Positions 34,987 to 44,802 of a stretch of DNA of 64,000 bases are shown here, piece after piece. This DNA comes from Paenibacillus peoriae KCTC 3763. GTDB taxonomy: Bacteria; Bacillota; Bacilli; Paenibacillales; Paenibacillaceae. Below the pieces are notes generated by a model. That model was not told where the DNA came from, made no database searches, and worked only from the letters and a program-made list of their open reading frames with translations. Location: NCBI RefSeq assembly GCF_000236805.1, contig NZ_AGFX01000041.1, forward strand, positions 62,001 through 126,000. The letters are read 5' to 3'. Each line of letters opens with the position of its first letter. Position 1 is the first letter of the stretch. The translations under genes were made by a program, and so were the position numbers.

Positions 34987-36936
34987 TTACGACTTGCTTT
35001 GTTCAATTTGCTCAGCAAGCTCGTTCAGGTAGGTCCACCGCTCCATTTGATACTCCAGATGCTCTTCGGCCTTCGCTTGCTCAGCCATAAGCTCCTGTAG
35101 CCGGGCCGAATCACTGAAAGCCTCCTCCATTTGTCGCTGGATGTCGGCTAACTTCTCTTCGGCTTGTTCAATCAGGTCGTCAATTTGCTCATATTCCCGC
35201 TGTTCCTTAAAGGTGAATTTAAGCTTGGTTTTGCTTATCTCCTTGACCGAATTCGAAGCACCTGCTGACTTTGGCACAGAAGACCGAGCCGCAGAAGTTG
35301 TACCCGGCGAGACAGGCGCAGCCGCAGATGATTGAGCATTTTTGCTCATCCATTCTGCATACTCACTGTAGTCGCCCACATGCACTCGTACCTGTCCTTC
35401 GCCTTCAAATGCCAGTATTTTATCCACCGTCCGATCCAGGAAGTACCGATCATGAGAAACGATGAAAACCACGCCCGGAAATTCATCCAGATAGTCTTCC
35501 AGTACAGAAAGGGTCTGAATATCCAGATCATTTGTAGGCTCATCCAGTAACAGCACATTGGGGGCGGACATTAGGACACGCAGCAGGTACAAGCGCCGTT
35601 TCTCCCCTCCAGACAATCGCGAAATAACCGTCCATTGCGCGTTGGGCGCAAACAGGAAACGCTCCAGCATTTGCGCAGCTGTAATCGTTGATCCGTCTGC
35701 TGTACGAATCACTTCAGCCTCTTCCTTGATGTACTCAATGACACGTAGTGATTCGTTCATTTCCTGATGTTCCTGAGTAAAATAGCCGAGTTTCACGGTC
35801 GGTCCCAGTACAACACTACCGGAATCCGGTTCCACACGCTGGGCAATCATTTGCAACAGTGTAGATTTCCCACTGCCATTGGGACCTAGGATACCGACAC
35901 GATCCCCTGGAACCGCGATATAGCTCAAATCCTGTATCAGCTTGCGGGAATCTACCGATTTGGACAGATGCTCCAGCTCCAATATCTTTTTACCGAGGCG
36001 CGTAGAGGCTACGGACATTTCTACAGATCCTGAACGAGCTTCCGGCTGCTGATCCCTGAGCTGCTCATAGCGCTCAATACGCGCTTTCTGCTTGGTCGAA
36101 CGAGCCTTTGCTCCCCGGCGAATCCAGGCCAGCTCATTACGCAGCAAGTTTTTCCTTTTCTGTTCCGAAGACGCTTCCCGCTCCTCGCGTTCTGCTTTCA
36201 ACTCCAGAAAACGGGTGTAGTTGGCCTCATAGCGGAAAAGCCGTCCATGATCCAGCTCCAGCATGACATTCGCAACTCGATCCAGAAAATAACGATCATG
36301 CGTGATCATTAATAGCGCACCGCGTCTTTTTTGTAAATATTGCTCCAGCCATTCCACGGACTCATTATCAATATGGTTGGTAGGCTCGTCCAGAATGAGC
36401 AACTCGCAGGGTTGGATCAAAGCCGCCGCTAAAGCTACCCGCTTGCGCTGACCGCCGGAAAGAACGCCCATACGCGCCTCAAACTGGGTAATTCCCAGTC
36501 GGGTAAGTATATTTTTGGCCTCACTCTCCAACTGCCATGCCTGAAACGTATCCATTTGCTGGCTTGCCCGCAACAGACGACTTTGAAGCTCCTCGCTGCC
36601 CGGATTCAGTTCCAGCAGCTCCATGATTTCCGTGTATTCACGCACGGCTTTCATTTCTGGCTGGTTGCCGTGAAAAATATGCTGGAGTACCTTCATCTCA
36701 GGATCAAACTCTGGGTTTTGCGCCAAATACTGAATACGTACATCATTGTTCACTGCGATATTGCCATCATCTGGCGGCTCCAGCCCGGAAATCACTCGTA
36801 AAAACGTTGATTTACCGGTGCCATTCACACCGACAACTCCTATTTTGTCACGTTCATCCATACCAAAGGAAGCATCCTGAAACAACACTTTCTCGCCATA
36901 GCTTTTCGTTATATGTTCAACGGTCATAATATTCAT
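34987..36936 (-). CDS. ABC-F family ribosome-associated ATPase, Uup/YfmR-like
   Basis: A 649-residue soluble protein with two ABC domains. Walker A sites are GVNGTGKST and GPNGSGKST, signature motifs LSGGQRKR and LSGGEKRR, and Walker B LLILDEPTNHID and LLLDEPTNDLD. A charged P-site linker (SSEQKRKNLLRNELAWIRRGAKARSTKQKAR) lies between them, and the C-terminal coiled coil (residues 570-645) marks the Uup type. Such factors relieve ribosome stalling. No membrane domain. Not enough to call antibiotic resistance. Confidence 0.88.
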   Translation of the reverse strand: MNIMTVEHITKSYGEKVLFQDASFGMDERDKIGVVGVNGTGKSTFLRVISGLEPPDDGNIAVNNDVRIQYLAQNPEFDPEMKVLQHIFHGNQPEMKAVREYTEIMELLELNPGSEELQSRLLRASQQMDTFQAWQLESEAKNILTRLGITQFEARMGVLSGGQRKRVALAAALIQPCELLILDEPTNHIDNESVEWLEQYLQKRRGALLMITHDRYFLDRVANVMLELDHGRLFRYEANYTRFLELKAEREEREASSEQKRKNLLRNELAWIRRGAKARSTKQKARIERYEQLRDQQPEARSGSVEMSVASTRLGKKILELEHLSKSVDSRKLIQDLSYIAVPGDRVGILGPNGSGKSTLLQMIAQRVEPDSGSVVLGPTVKLGYFTQEHQEMNESLRVIEYIKEEAEVIRTADGSTITAAQMLERFLFAPNAQWTVISRLSGGEKRRLYLLRVLMSAPNVLLLDEPTNDLDIQTLSVLEDYLDEFPGVVFIVSHDRYFLDRTVDKILAFEGEGQVRVHVGDYSEYAEWMSKNAQSSAAAPVSPGTTSAARSSVPKSAGASNSVKEISKTKLKFTFKEQREYEQIDDLIEQAEEKLADIQRQMEEAFSDSARLQELMAEQAKAEEHLEYQMERWTYLNELAEQIEQSKS

Positions 36937-37006
36937 ACGGATTCCCTACTCTTCCCCAGTTTTGTACTGCATCCTGTTTATTTTAACACAGACACAGCTA
37001 ATGATT

Positions 37007-37045
37007 AAAAAAAACCGTTACCTGAACAATGTCAGTACGGTTTTT
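37007..37045 (-). terminator. Terminator after the DUF92 gene
   Basis: Stem AAAAACCGT-AC with GT-ACGGTTTTT; eight T residues follow on the minus strand. Confidence 0.8.
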
Positions 37046-37111
37046 AGCTACAAGATACCAGGTTTATTGCCTGCGGCTTTACAGCCGTAGAAGGATTGGA
37101 ACTCGCTCAGA

Positions 37112-37912
37112 TTAAAAGAAAATACCCGCAAGAGCAACCAATCCTCCGAAAATAGAACTGATGGTATTCACCCGATCATTACTCATCCAATGCCAGCCAC
37201 GCATATATACTGTTGCTTGTCCACAATGTGAGTCTACTTCTACTTCCCGCCCACAAACCGTGCAGGAACGCATCCTCTGCACCGTAGCTCCAAGATAGGA
37301 ATCAGCAAAGGCTCCCGCACTGCCAGATATGCCTCCAATCAATGCCCACAGCCATATCGGCAAGACTGGCGTTCCTAGGGCATATCCAAAGATCCATGCA
37401 CCTATTCCGATCAATACGCCCCCAGCCAGGGCCGCAGTCGTTCCCATTGCAGATACGCCTCCCGAGGTTCCGGGTGCCAGCACCTTCCCGTTAAGCACTG
37501 AACGTGGTGGCTTACGGCTCAGACTGCCGAATTCCGTTGCCCACGTATCGGATGTGACTGTAGCCATGACACCAACAAATGCCAGCTGCCAGGCCATGTG
37601 GGGCCATATGGCATACCCCAGACATAGCAGCATACCTAATCCCCCATTGGCCCATACCTGACCTGCATCCCGATTGCCGGTTTTGGCATACGATTTTTCA
37701 AGCTCTGCCTTGCGCTCCTTTTTGAACCTTGACAGGAGAGTTGATGTTATGAAAAACAGGAGCAAAGTACCGAACCAGAACAGATTGCCTGCCCCATAAT
37801 ACACGGTTCCCATCAATACAGCCGCGACAAAGCCTGATAGCGTTAAGGATTTTTTATAAAAAGCAGCCCCCGCCACCACAGCAGCGCAAAGCAAGCCAAT
37901 GATCCAGTCCAT
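37112..37912 (-). CDS. DUF92-family membrane protein
   Basis: A 266-residue polytopic protein with six or seven helices. Family motifs seen: KSLTLSGFVAAVLMG, GNRDAGQVWANGG, TVTSDTWATEFGSLSR, APGTSGGVSAMGT and SGSAGAFADSYLGATVQ. Plant relatives (VTE6) phosphorylate phytyl phosphate and the wider family resembles CTP-dependent prenol kinases, so polyprenyl-phosphate metabolism is a reasonable guess. A CTVC/CGREVE loop near the end adds a possible metal site. First gene after the FAH gene on the same strand. Confidence 0.78.
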   Translation of the reverse strand: MDWIIGLLCAAVVAGAAFYKKSLTLSGFVAAVLMGTVYYGAGNLFWFGTLLLFFITSTLLSRFKKERKAELEKSYAKTGNRDAGQVWANGGLGMLLCLGYAIWPHMAWQLAFVGVMATVTSDTWATEFGSLSRKPPRSVLNGKVLAPGTSGGVSAMGTTAALAGGVLIGIGAWIFGYALGTPVLPIWLWALIGGISGSAGAFADSYLGATVQRMRSCTVCGREVEVDSHCGQATVYMRGWHWMSNDRVNTISSIFGGLVALAGIFF

Positions 37913-37966
37913 GAAATACCCCCGCTTGTAAATGGAATCTTTCTATGATATTGTTTCACAGACTGT

Positions 37967-38590
37967 TTAGGCGATGGTGCAGCTTCCCTGACGATCACTT
38001 CCCCAGAAAAGCTCGAAGTGATCCCCGCTTGTGATAGGTCCAACACCCGCCGGGGTGCCTGTAAAAATGATATCGCCCTCACCCAGCCCATAATGAGTCG
38101 CTATGTATTCAACGATATGCTGGATGGAAAAAATCATATCCCTGATATGACCGCGTTGCACCTCCTGTCCGTTTTTGAGCAAGCTAAAATCCTGTTGCCC
38201 CAATACGTCCAGATTCTCCAAGGGCAGGAAAGGCGTCACAGGAGCAGCCGACTTAAAGCCCTTGGCAGCCGTCCATGGATGACCTTTTTTCTTAAGAGCA
38301 CTTTGTACATCACGCAGCGTAAAATCAATGCCGAATGCAAAAGCGCTCAGACACGTATCTGCGGACATTCCCGGCTCGTAATTACGCCCGACAGCCACAA
38401 CCAGCTCAGCCTCAAAATGAATATCACCTTTCCCCTGAGGAAGCTCCAGCGTAGCACCATCCAGCGGTACAACCGCATGGGAAGGTTTTAAAAAAATCAT
38501 CGGTTCTGTAGGAACATCATTCCCCAATTCCTCTGCATGCAGCTTATAATTGCGTCCGACACAGTAAACATTACGAATTTCCGTGTTCAT
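37967..38590 (-). CDS. Fumarylacetoacetate hydrolase (FAH)-family protein
   Basis: A 207-residue enzyme with the FAH fold. Metal ligands are in DIHFEAELVVAVG (two Glu) and FGIDFTLRDVQ (Asp); FLKPSHAVV and GDIIFTGTPAGVGP are also typical. Small single-domain members act as acylpyruvases, oxaloacetate tautomerases/decarboxylases or related hydrolases; the exact substrate is not visible. The ATG at 38590 (MNTEIRNVYCVGRNY) is preferred to starts up to 38611. Confidence 0.82.
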   Translation of the reverse strand: MNTEIRNVYCVGRNYKLHAEELGNDVPTEPMIFLKPSHAVVPLDGATLELPQGKGDIHFEAELVVAVGRNYEPGMSADTCLSAFAFGIDFTLRDVQSALKKKGHPWTAAKGFKSAAPVTPFLPLENLDVLGQQDFSLLKNGQEVQRGHIRDMIFSIQHIVEYIATHYGLGEGDIIFTGTPAGVGPITSGDHFELFWGSDRQGSCTIA

Positions 38591-38628
38591 TACAACCGCC
38601 ATCCTTCCCACATATGTAGTACATTGAT

Positions 38629-39399
38629 TTAACGAAAAAGATTACGTATATAATGCCACAATCGGTGCTTGGAATGCAAAAAAGCCTGCTCCCAGCGATC
38701 CGGCCAGTTGGTACAAATCATCAATTCAGGATGTAGTGCGGATAATCTCCGCATGATACGACGGTCATCCACCGTCCACGCCATAACCGTAATACCATGT
38801 CCTATCAGATTCTTCAATAGACTACGATCCAGACGCGGATAGCCCATGGATAAAAAAGAGCATTGCAGCTTCTCCAGTTGCTTCGCCAAATCGTCCGGAC
38901 GCGCGTCGATAATGAGTCCGGTACGGATCTCAGGTGCCAGCTCTTTGGTGTGGCGTATAGCAGCACGCTCAAAGGAGGTCAATACCACCTCACCCTCCAT
39001 GTCCCTCATCATTATTTCACGGAGTACGGCTTTCTCCAGACCTGGATACATATCGCCCGCTGTTTTAAGCTCAATATTGAGTGATACCCGGCCGCGACAG
39101 AAATCCAACACCTGTGCGAGAGAAGGGATTTTTTCTCCGCGATATTCTGCATTTTTCCAGCCACCTGCATCTAGTTGTTGCAGCTCTTTCCAATCCAAAT
39201 CCTTTACCCGTCCCGTCCCATTCGTCGTTCGCTCCAGCGTAAAATCATGAATGACCACCGGAACACCGTCCTTTGATAGTTGTACATCCAGCTCAATCCA
39301 GTGTACAAACGGCTGCTCCAGCGCAAGCCTAAAGGCCGCCATCGTATTCTCGGGAGCAATGCCTGAAAAACCGCGGTGAGCCACGCACAAATGCTTCAT
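38629..39399 (-). CDS. Glycerophosphodiester phosphodiesterase
   Basis: Hydrolyses glycerophosphodiesters to glycerol-3-phosphate and an alcohol. The 256-residue protein has the GDPD TIM barrel: AHRGFSGIAPENTMAAF (catalytic His and Glu), IELDVQLSKDGVPVVIHDFTLERTTNGTG, LNIELK, and a final MAWTVDDRRIMRRL. No signal peptide, so it is cytoplasmic (UgpQ/YqiK-like). Start: ATG 39399 (MKHLCVAHRG), 11 bases after GGAGG. It lies 38 bases upstream of the FAH gene. Confidence 0.88.
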   Translation of the reverse strand: MKHLCVAHRGFSGIAPENTMAAFRLALEQPFVHWIELDVQLSKDGVPVVIHDFTLERTTNGTGRVKDLDWKELQQLDAGGWKNAEYRGEKIPSLAQVLDFCRGRVSLNIELKTAGDMYPGLEKAVLREIMMRDMEGEVVLTSFERAAIRHTKELAPEIRTGLIIDARPDDLAKQLEKLQCSFLSMGYPRLDRSLLKNLIGHGITVMAWTVDDRRIMRRLSALHPELMICTNWPDRWEQAFLHSKHRLWHYIRNLFR

Positions 39400-39478
39400 C
39401 CCAATCATGACCTCCATCATTAAGGGGTTCGTCATACGACCGTTACCGTCATTTCCCGTACCGAAAACTTTTGAGCTT

Positions 39479-40963
39479 TTAATGAGCGCTTACTGTCCCA
39501 TCCGTGCCTATCGAAACATTTTTCGGGGATAGGGCTGCTACTCTCTGCAAAATTTGGCTGGCCTCCGCACCCTTTAATGGGATCGGCTGACCCAGCTCCG
39601 CCCGGCAAGGAATCAGCTTCATATCACAGGCTCCGTGCCGGGTACAAGTAGCCTGGAATATCGCTGTATCCCAAGTAGCCGGAACCGTTGATTTAGAAAA
39701 AATAAAATTGCCAGTGCTGTATGCAATCCATTTGCCTTTATATTGCTCCATGCCTTGAAGCACATGCGGATGACCTCCTATTACAAGGTCAGCCCCCGCA
39801 TCAATAAAGGCGTGCGACAACTCGGTTTGATGTGGCTCCAGAGTAGTGGCACGCTCCTTCCCCCAATGGGCAATGACAATCACCAGATCTGCCTGCCTTC
39901 GTGCCTCGCGAATGGACTTCACGATGGCAGTCGAATCATATGCTCCGGCAACACCAGGTTGTTTGGCACCTGCATTCCAATTGGCATCAGGTATGACACG
40001 TGTAGCTCCTAACAACGCAATTTTAATGCCTTTACGTTCAAAATAATGCGGTGCATACGCTTCTTGTGCATTACGTCCCGCTCCAGCGTGCGCTATCCCC
40101 TGTCCATCCAGATATTTCAGCGTATCCATCAATCCGCCTATGCCCTGATCCAAAATATGATTGTTGGCCAAATTTACAGCATCTATCCCTGCCGCTGCTA
40201 ATGCAGTTAACGCCTTGGGAGAAGATTTGTACACGTACGTTTTATTTAACGCACCGACACCACCCGTTGTCACCGGTGTTTCCAGATTGGCAATCGTCAA
40301 ATCGTCTTTACGAAACAGGTTCCCGAGATATTGATATGGGAAATCAAATCCGTTTTTCTCCAACCGCTGCTCGACTTTACCGGAAAACTGCACATCCCCT
40401 GCAAAGTGGAGCGTAACTGTAGGTGACGCTTCACCGTCCGCCTCAGTTTTATTTATATCTCCTGTTGCGCTTGGATCGGTAGACGGTTCGCTTCCTGAGG
40501 TATTTTTGCTTGTAGAATCCCTCCAGACCTGCCCGCCTTTTCCCTTAGATGAATCCGATGCAAGGGGATCACCTTCAGAGACTTGGTTATCAAGTGATGC
40601 CTTGGAACGATGGTCTGGCTCTGCAACAGGATCAACAGATTGCCTTGTTCCATCATTAGTAGCACGCTCATCCGGCTTGGGGCCTTCGTTCAGCTGATTG
40701 TTTGCCAAGGCTGTAACATTTTTACTCACCGGACCAGAAGACCGTTCTTCCCCAGCAGATTCTGATGAGATTTTCTTCGCTGATTGCGAAAGCTCTCCGT
40801 TGTCCGCAAGTGTGCTGCTGCCGCGTTCAAATATGTAATAATAACCGAAAAGACCTATGATCATAAGCAGCAGGACAAGATTCGTCATAATCCAAGCCTT
40901 GCCTATTTTGGTTTTTCTCGCTTTCTTCCTACCTTCATTTCGCTTTGATCTGGAGGGGGACAT
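39479..40963 (-). CDS. CapA-family protein (metallophosphatase-like)
   Basis: A 494-residue protein with a basic cytoplasmic N-terminus, one membrane helix (about residues 24-44), a low-complexity Ser/Asp/Lys/Gly linker up to about residue 180, and an extracellular CapA domain. The domain shows LHFAGDVQFSG, TIANLETPVT, VNLANNHILDQG, VIAHWGKE and LVIGGHPHVLQGME, the metallophosphoesterase-like motifs of PgsA/CapA proteins. In B. subtilis CapA helps make or export poly-gamma-glutamate, but no capBC/pgsBC genes are here, so the role is open. Confidence 0.83.
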   Translation of the reverse strand: MSPSRSKRNEGRKKARKTKIGKAWIMTNLVLLLMIIGLFGYYYIFERGSSTLADNGELSQSAKKISSESAGEERSSGPVSKNVTALANNQLNEGPKPDERATNDGTRQSVDPVAEPDHRSKASLDNQVSEGDPLASDSSKGKGGQVWRDSTSKNTSGSEPSTDPSATGDINKTEADGEASPTVTLHFAGDVQFSGKVEQRLEKNGFDFPYQYLGNLFRKDDLTIANLETPVTTGGVGALNKTYVYKSSPKALTALAAAGIDAVNLANNHILDQGIGGLMDTLKYLDGQGIAHAGAGRNAQEAYAPHYFERKGIKIALLGATRVIPDANWNAGAKQPGVAGAYDSTAIVKSIREARRQADLVIVIAHWGKERATTLEPHQTELSHAFIDAGADLVIGGHPHVLQGMEQYKGKWIAYSTGNFIFSKSTVPATWDTAIFQATCTRHGACDMKLIPCRAELGQPIPLKGAEASQILQRVAALSPKNVSIGTDGTVSAH

Positions 40964-41058
40964 TCTTCACTCCTTCTATGCCATAGCATATACATGAATT
41001 CCTTTTATTTGGTGAATTTTTCACCTTCTCCATTATATATCAAATTCCAATATAATTA

Positions 41059-41087
41059 GAACCCCTCGTCTGGAACACGAAGGGTTC
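41059..41087 (-). terminator. Probable terminator of the haem operon
   Basis: Stem GAACCC-TCGT with ACGA-GGGTTC; the T-tract on the minus strand is short and broken (TCTAATTATATT). Confidence 0.5.
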
Positions 41088-41099
41088 ATCATCGAACAT

Positions 41100-42545
41100 T
41101 CACACCTGTACCCTGACCGCTTCCTGCTGTGTCGCTTGGACGGCATTAGCAGCCCACTCCTTGGCCTGACGGATGCAATCCGGCAAGCCGATCGCGTCAT
41201 AGCCAGCGCCCAAAACATACACTCCCGGCATGGCAGTTCGCAGTTCTTCCCGCAGATCGGCTATAGCTTGCGGATGCCCAACTGGATATTGCGGCATGGA
41301 ATTGCGAAGACGTGTGATTTCCGTAAACAGTGGAGTCGCCGTAACTCCCATCATTTCTTTTAAATCCTGCCGTACCAGCGCAATCAGATCATCATCCAGC
41401 AGGTCCACGGTTTCTTCCGCTCCTGCTCGCCCAACATAGCAGCGCAGCAGTACCTTGTCATCCGGGCTAGTATGCAGCCACTTGGCAGATGTCCACGTAC
41501 AAGCCGTCACACTGCGTCCCTCTTTGCGGGGAACGAGAAACCCGGAACCATCAAAGACGTTCTCAATTTCTTTTTTATCGAAGGCCATGACCACGTTTGC
41601 CACGGATACATAATTTACGGCCTCTAGTGCAGCCACATTCACATGTTCTCGCAAGAGTGGTGCAGCAGCAAAGTTTGGAGTCGTTACAAAAATATCGTCC
41701 GCCTCCAACGTCTCTCCATTGTCCAGTATAACGCGATAGGCGCTATCTTCACTTTCTGTTGTCTTTGTAAATTCGGTAACAGCAATTCCCGTGCGCAAAA
41801 TACAGTCATGCAAATCATTCAGCAACGCATGGACCAAACTTTGCAGGCCTTGACGAAAGGTCAAAAAGGCGCTTTTTTTAGTTCCCGTATGCGTCTCGGC
41901 TGGTTTTCTCCCAGTCATCATCCCGTGAATGAGGCTTCCATATTGCTGCTCAACCTCAGCAAATTGCGGGAACGTCGCCTGCAAACTTAGCGTCTTCATG
42001 TTGGCGGCGTAGATACCGGCCAGCAGCGGCTCGGTCACATTCTCCAGCACTTCCTTGCCCAGTCGACGTTCAATAAAATCACCCAACGCCTCATCTCCCG
42101 GCTCACGGCGGGGCGGAATGACGAAATCCATCATAGCCCGTAATTTCCCACCCAAGGAGATCAATCCGCTGCGCAGAAATGGTTCCAGCTCTGTTGGAAT
42201 GCCCAATACCAGACCGGGAGGCATCGGATGAAGCTTTCCTTCATGCAAAATGTACGTCTTTTTGGCGTCGGGGTTCGTGCTTACCAGTTCATGATCCAGC
42301 TCCAGCTCTTTCGCCAGGTCTACCATGGCCGTTTTACGAGCCAGAAAGGAATCCGGTCCCTTTTCAATCACAAACCCGTCTTTATGCAGCGTTTCAATTT
42401 TGCCGCCGAGCACAGGAGCTTTCTCCACCAGTGTAATTCGTGGTGTATAGCCAGCTTCCTTGTACATTTTCCGTGTGTAAAAAGCTGCGCTAAGTCCGGT
42501 CAAGCCGCCACCTACAATCACAATCTTGCGTAATTTTTGCTCCAT
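41100..42545 (-). CDS. cgoX: Coproporphyrinogen III oxidase (CgoX, formerly HemY/HemG)
   Basis: FAD enzyme that oxidises coproporphyrinogen III to coproporphyrin III in the Gram-positive haem route. The 481-residue protein has the dinucleotide motif IVIVGGGLTGLSAAFYTRK, GGKIETLHKDGFVIEKGPDSFL, and a C-terminal FAD motif VYVLGAGYDAIGLPDCIRQAKEWA. Third gene of hemE-cpfC-cgoX, 7 bases after cpfC, the same order as in B. subtilis hemEHY. Confidence 0.92.
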   Translation of the reverse strand: MEQKLRKIVIVGGGLTGLSAAFYTRKMYKEAGYTPRITLVEKAPVLGGKIETLHKDGFVIEKGPDSFLARKTAMVDLAKELELDHELVSTNPDAKKTYILHEGKLHPMPPGLVLGIPTELEPFLRSGLISLGGKLRAMMDFVIPPRREPGDEALGDFIERRLGKEVLENVTEPLLAGIYAANMKTLSLQATFPQFAEVEQQYGSLIHGMMTGRKPAETHTGTKKSAFLTFRQGLQSLVHALLNDLHDCILRTGIAVTEFTKTTESEDSAYRVILDNGETLEADDIFVTTPNFAAAPLLREHVNVAALEAVNYVSVANVVMAFDKKEIENVFDGSGFLVPRKEGRSVTACTWTSAKWLHTSPDDKVLLRCYVGRAGAEETVDLLDDDLIALVRQDLKEMMGVTATPLFTEITRLRNSMPQYPVGHPQAIADLREELRTAMPGVYVLGAGYDAIGLPDCIRQAKEWAANAVQATQQEAVRVQV

Positions 42546-42552
42546 TATGTCC

Positions 42553-43494
42553 TCATCCCTTTTTCCATTGGTCTATGATGACATCACTAAGCGTCTCCAT
42601 ATACAGCGGATCACTGTTGAGTGAATCTATGCGCTGAAAACGCATATCCATCTCCTTCGCCAAAGCCTGTGCTTCAATATCCAGATCGTATAGTACTTCT
42701 AAGTGATCGGATACGAAGCCAACTGGCGCAGCGAGCACATACTCTACCTGTTCTTCCTTGAGACTGTGCATGGTATCCAAAATGTCAGGCCCCAGCCAAG
42801 GCTCTGCTGTACGGCCAGCGCTTTGCCACGTAAACTGCCAATTGGTAATTCCCGCCTTGTCTGCAACAGCCTGCGATGTAGCCATTAATTGCTCCACATA
42901 GGGATCACCCATAGCCAGAATCCGCTCAGGCAAACTGTGTGCACTAAACAGAACACGAACCTCGTCCCGATTGGCCCCAGCTTCTTCAAAAAGCGCCAGC
43001 TTGGCATTCACACGCTCGGTGAGCGTCTTAATCAGCTTTGGATGAAGATGATAGCTCTCCACAAAATTGATGGCCAGATCAAGCTCCTGTGCCTTGGCCT
43101 GCGCACGTTTAATGTAAGTGCCAACACTCATAGCAGAATAATGGGGAGCCAGCACGACACCCACCGCTTTACGGATGCCATCCTGCACCATCGCTCCCAC
43201 ACCATCCTCAATAAACGGCTTGGCATGTTTGAGTCCCTGGTAACAGATAAATTCAATGTCCGGGTTGCGATTCTCCCGATTTAAGGTTTCCTGCAGGTTT
43301 TGAACCTGACGATCCGTATTCTGACGCAGCGGGAAAACACCGCCCACAATAGCTTCATAGCGGTCTTTCAATTCTTTTAACTGCTCCGGCGAGGGGGCAT
43401 TGCCGCGACGAATATGTGTATAATAGGCTTCCACCTGATCCAGACTCTCCGGCGTCCCGTAGGACATGACCAATACGCCCACTTTGGTTTTCAT
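42553..43494 (-). CDS. cpfC: Coproporphyrin ferrochelatase (CpfC, formerly HemH)
   Basis: Inserts iron into coproporphyrin III. The 313-residue protein shows the family motifs VLVMSYGTPESLDQVEAYYTHIRRG, the tetrapyrrole-site Tyr in this loop, LAPHYSAMSVGTY with catalytic His, LFSAHSLPERI, TWQSAGRTAEPWLGP and FVSDHLEVLYDLDIEA with Glu. Length equals B. subtilis HemH. Second gene in the operon. Confidence 0.94.
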   Translation of the reverse strand: MKTKVGVLVMSYGTPESLDQVEAYYTHIRRGNAPSPEQLKELKDRYEAIVGGVFPLRQNTDRQVQNLQETLNRENRNPDIEFICYQGLKHAKPFIEDGVGAMVQDGIRKAVGVVLAPHYSAMSVGTYIKRAQAKAQELDLAINFVESYHLHPKLIKTLTERVNAKLALFEEAGANRDEVRVLFSAHSLPERILAMGDPYVEQLMATSQAVADKAGITNWQFTWQSAGRTAEPWLGPDILDTMHSLKEEQVEYVLAAPVGFVSDHLEVLYDLDIEAQALAKEMDMRFQRIDSLNSDPLYMETLSDVIIDQWKKG

Positions 43495-43523
43495 TAGCAG
43501 TCACCCCTTGAATATTTCTAATG

Positions 43524-44570
43524 TCAATTCTTTGGCAAAACGGAGCGGGAATACTCGTGTACATATTCGGTAAGCTCTCTTAATTTATCTAGCGAGGCTT
43601 CAGGAAATAATCCGTGCCCCAGATTAAAAATATATCCTGGCTCCAGTATTCCTTCATCTACGATTTTTTTTGCATACTGCTTGATAACATCCATTGGGGC
43701 AGTGAGCACATAAGGGTCCAGGTTGCCCTGCACACCAAAACCGTTCCCCAGACGACGACGTCCTTCAGGTATACTTACCCGCCAGTCCAGTCCAATCACA
43801 TCGGCCTTTACCCCATTTAAGTGGGGGAGCAACTCACCGGAGCTTACACCCGGAAAATAAATTTTGGGTACATTCAGATCGGACAATTCATGAAAAATAC
43901 GTGTAATGGTTGGCAGCACAAAAGTCTGGAAATCATAAGGCGTAAGCGCGCCTACCCAGCTATCAAACAATTGAAATGCCTTACCGCCGTTAGCGATATG
44001 GGCACGCACGTATGTAATAACCATATCCCCCAGCTTATCCATCAGACGATGCCACAGCTCAGGCTCACCATACATCATCGCTTTGGTGCGAATATATCCT
44101 TTGGATGGTCTTCCTTCTATTAAATAGCTTGCAATTGTAAAAGGTGCTCCAGCAAACGTAATTAATGGCACTTTCAGTTCACGGTCCAAAATACGAATCG
44201 TTTCCAAAATATGACCCAGATCGCGTTCCACATCAATCGGGCGCAGATTGTCTACATCCGCAGCTGACCGGATCGGATTATCAATAACAGGGCCAATATT
44301 TTTGACAATATCAAAATCAACCCCAAGCGAGGCTACCGGATTCATAATATCAGAATATAAAATAGCAGCGTCTACCCCAAGCTTGCGCACGGGCATTAAA
44401 GTCACTTCTGCGGCCAGCTCGGGTTGGCGGCAAATCTCCAGTAACGTGTATTTTTCTTTAATTTTGCGATACTCAGGATCATACCTTCCGGCCTGCCGCA
44501 TGTACCATACGGGAATATGATCCACAGCCTGCTTGCGGCAAGCGCGAATAAAGGTATCATTGTAGGTCAT
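43524..44570 (-). CDS. hemE: Uroporphyrinogen decarboxylase
   Basis: Converts uroporphyrinogen III to coproporphyrinogen III. The 348-residue protein has the N-terminal PVWYMRQAGRYDPEYR, FSDIMNP-like YSDIMNPVASLG, FAGAPFTIASYLIEG and FNLGHGLFPEAS signatures. TGGAGG precedes the ATG. First gene of the operon; the unit lacks the early hem genes. No regulatory motif stands out in the 230 bases shared with the divergent MFS gene. Confidence 0.95.
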   Translation of the reverse strand: MTYNDTFIRACRKQAVDHIPVWYMRQAGRYDPEYRKIKEKYTLLEICRQPELAAEVTLMPVRKLGVDAAILYSDIMNPVASLGVDFDIVKNIGPVIDNPIRSAADVDNLRPIDVERDLGHILETIRILDRELKVPLITFAGAPFTIASYLIEGRPSKGYIRTKAMMYGEPELWHRLMDKLGDMVITYVRAHIANGGKAFQLFDSWVGALTPYDFQTFVLPTITRIFHELSDLNVPKIYFPGVSSGELLPHLNGVKADVIGLDWRVSIPEGRRRLGNGFGVQGNLDPYVLTAPMDVIKQYAKKIVDEGILEPGYIFNLGHGLFPEASLDKLRELTEYVHEYSRSVLPKN

Positions 44571-44701
44571 GACTTCAGCCTCCAGTTCGAATCGTAAATA
44601 CTATGTTTCATTATGCCCTTTTTCAAGAGTCGTAACAACCGCCGCTCTCGAACAAACCATGACAAACCCATGACATTTGGATAAAGTTTCAATGAAATGT
44701 G

Positions 44702-44711
44702 TTATACTAGA
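44702..44711 (+). promoter_or_regulatory. Extended -10 promoter element of the MFS gene
   Basis: TGTTATACT is a TGn-extended -10 (TATACT). A short palindrome TTTCAATGAAA lies just upstream; no good -35 is seen. Confidence 0.4.
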
Positions 44712-44802
44712 GGAATGGCTTTTTTGAAGCTCCGGAGAAATTATAGATAGATCAGCATTTATGACTACAGAAAAAGAACGGCAGAAAGGAAGTGAGCGCA
44801 CA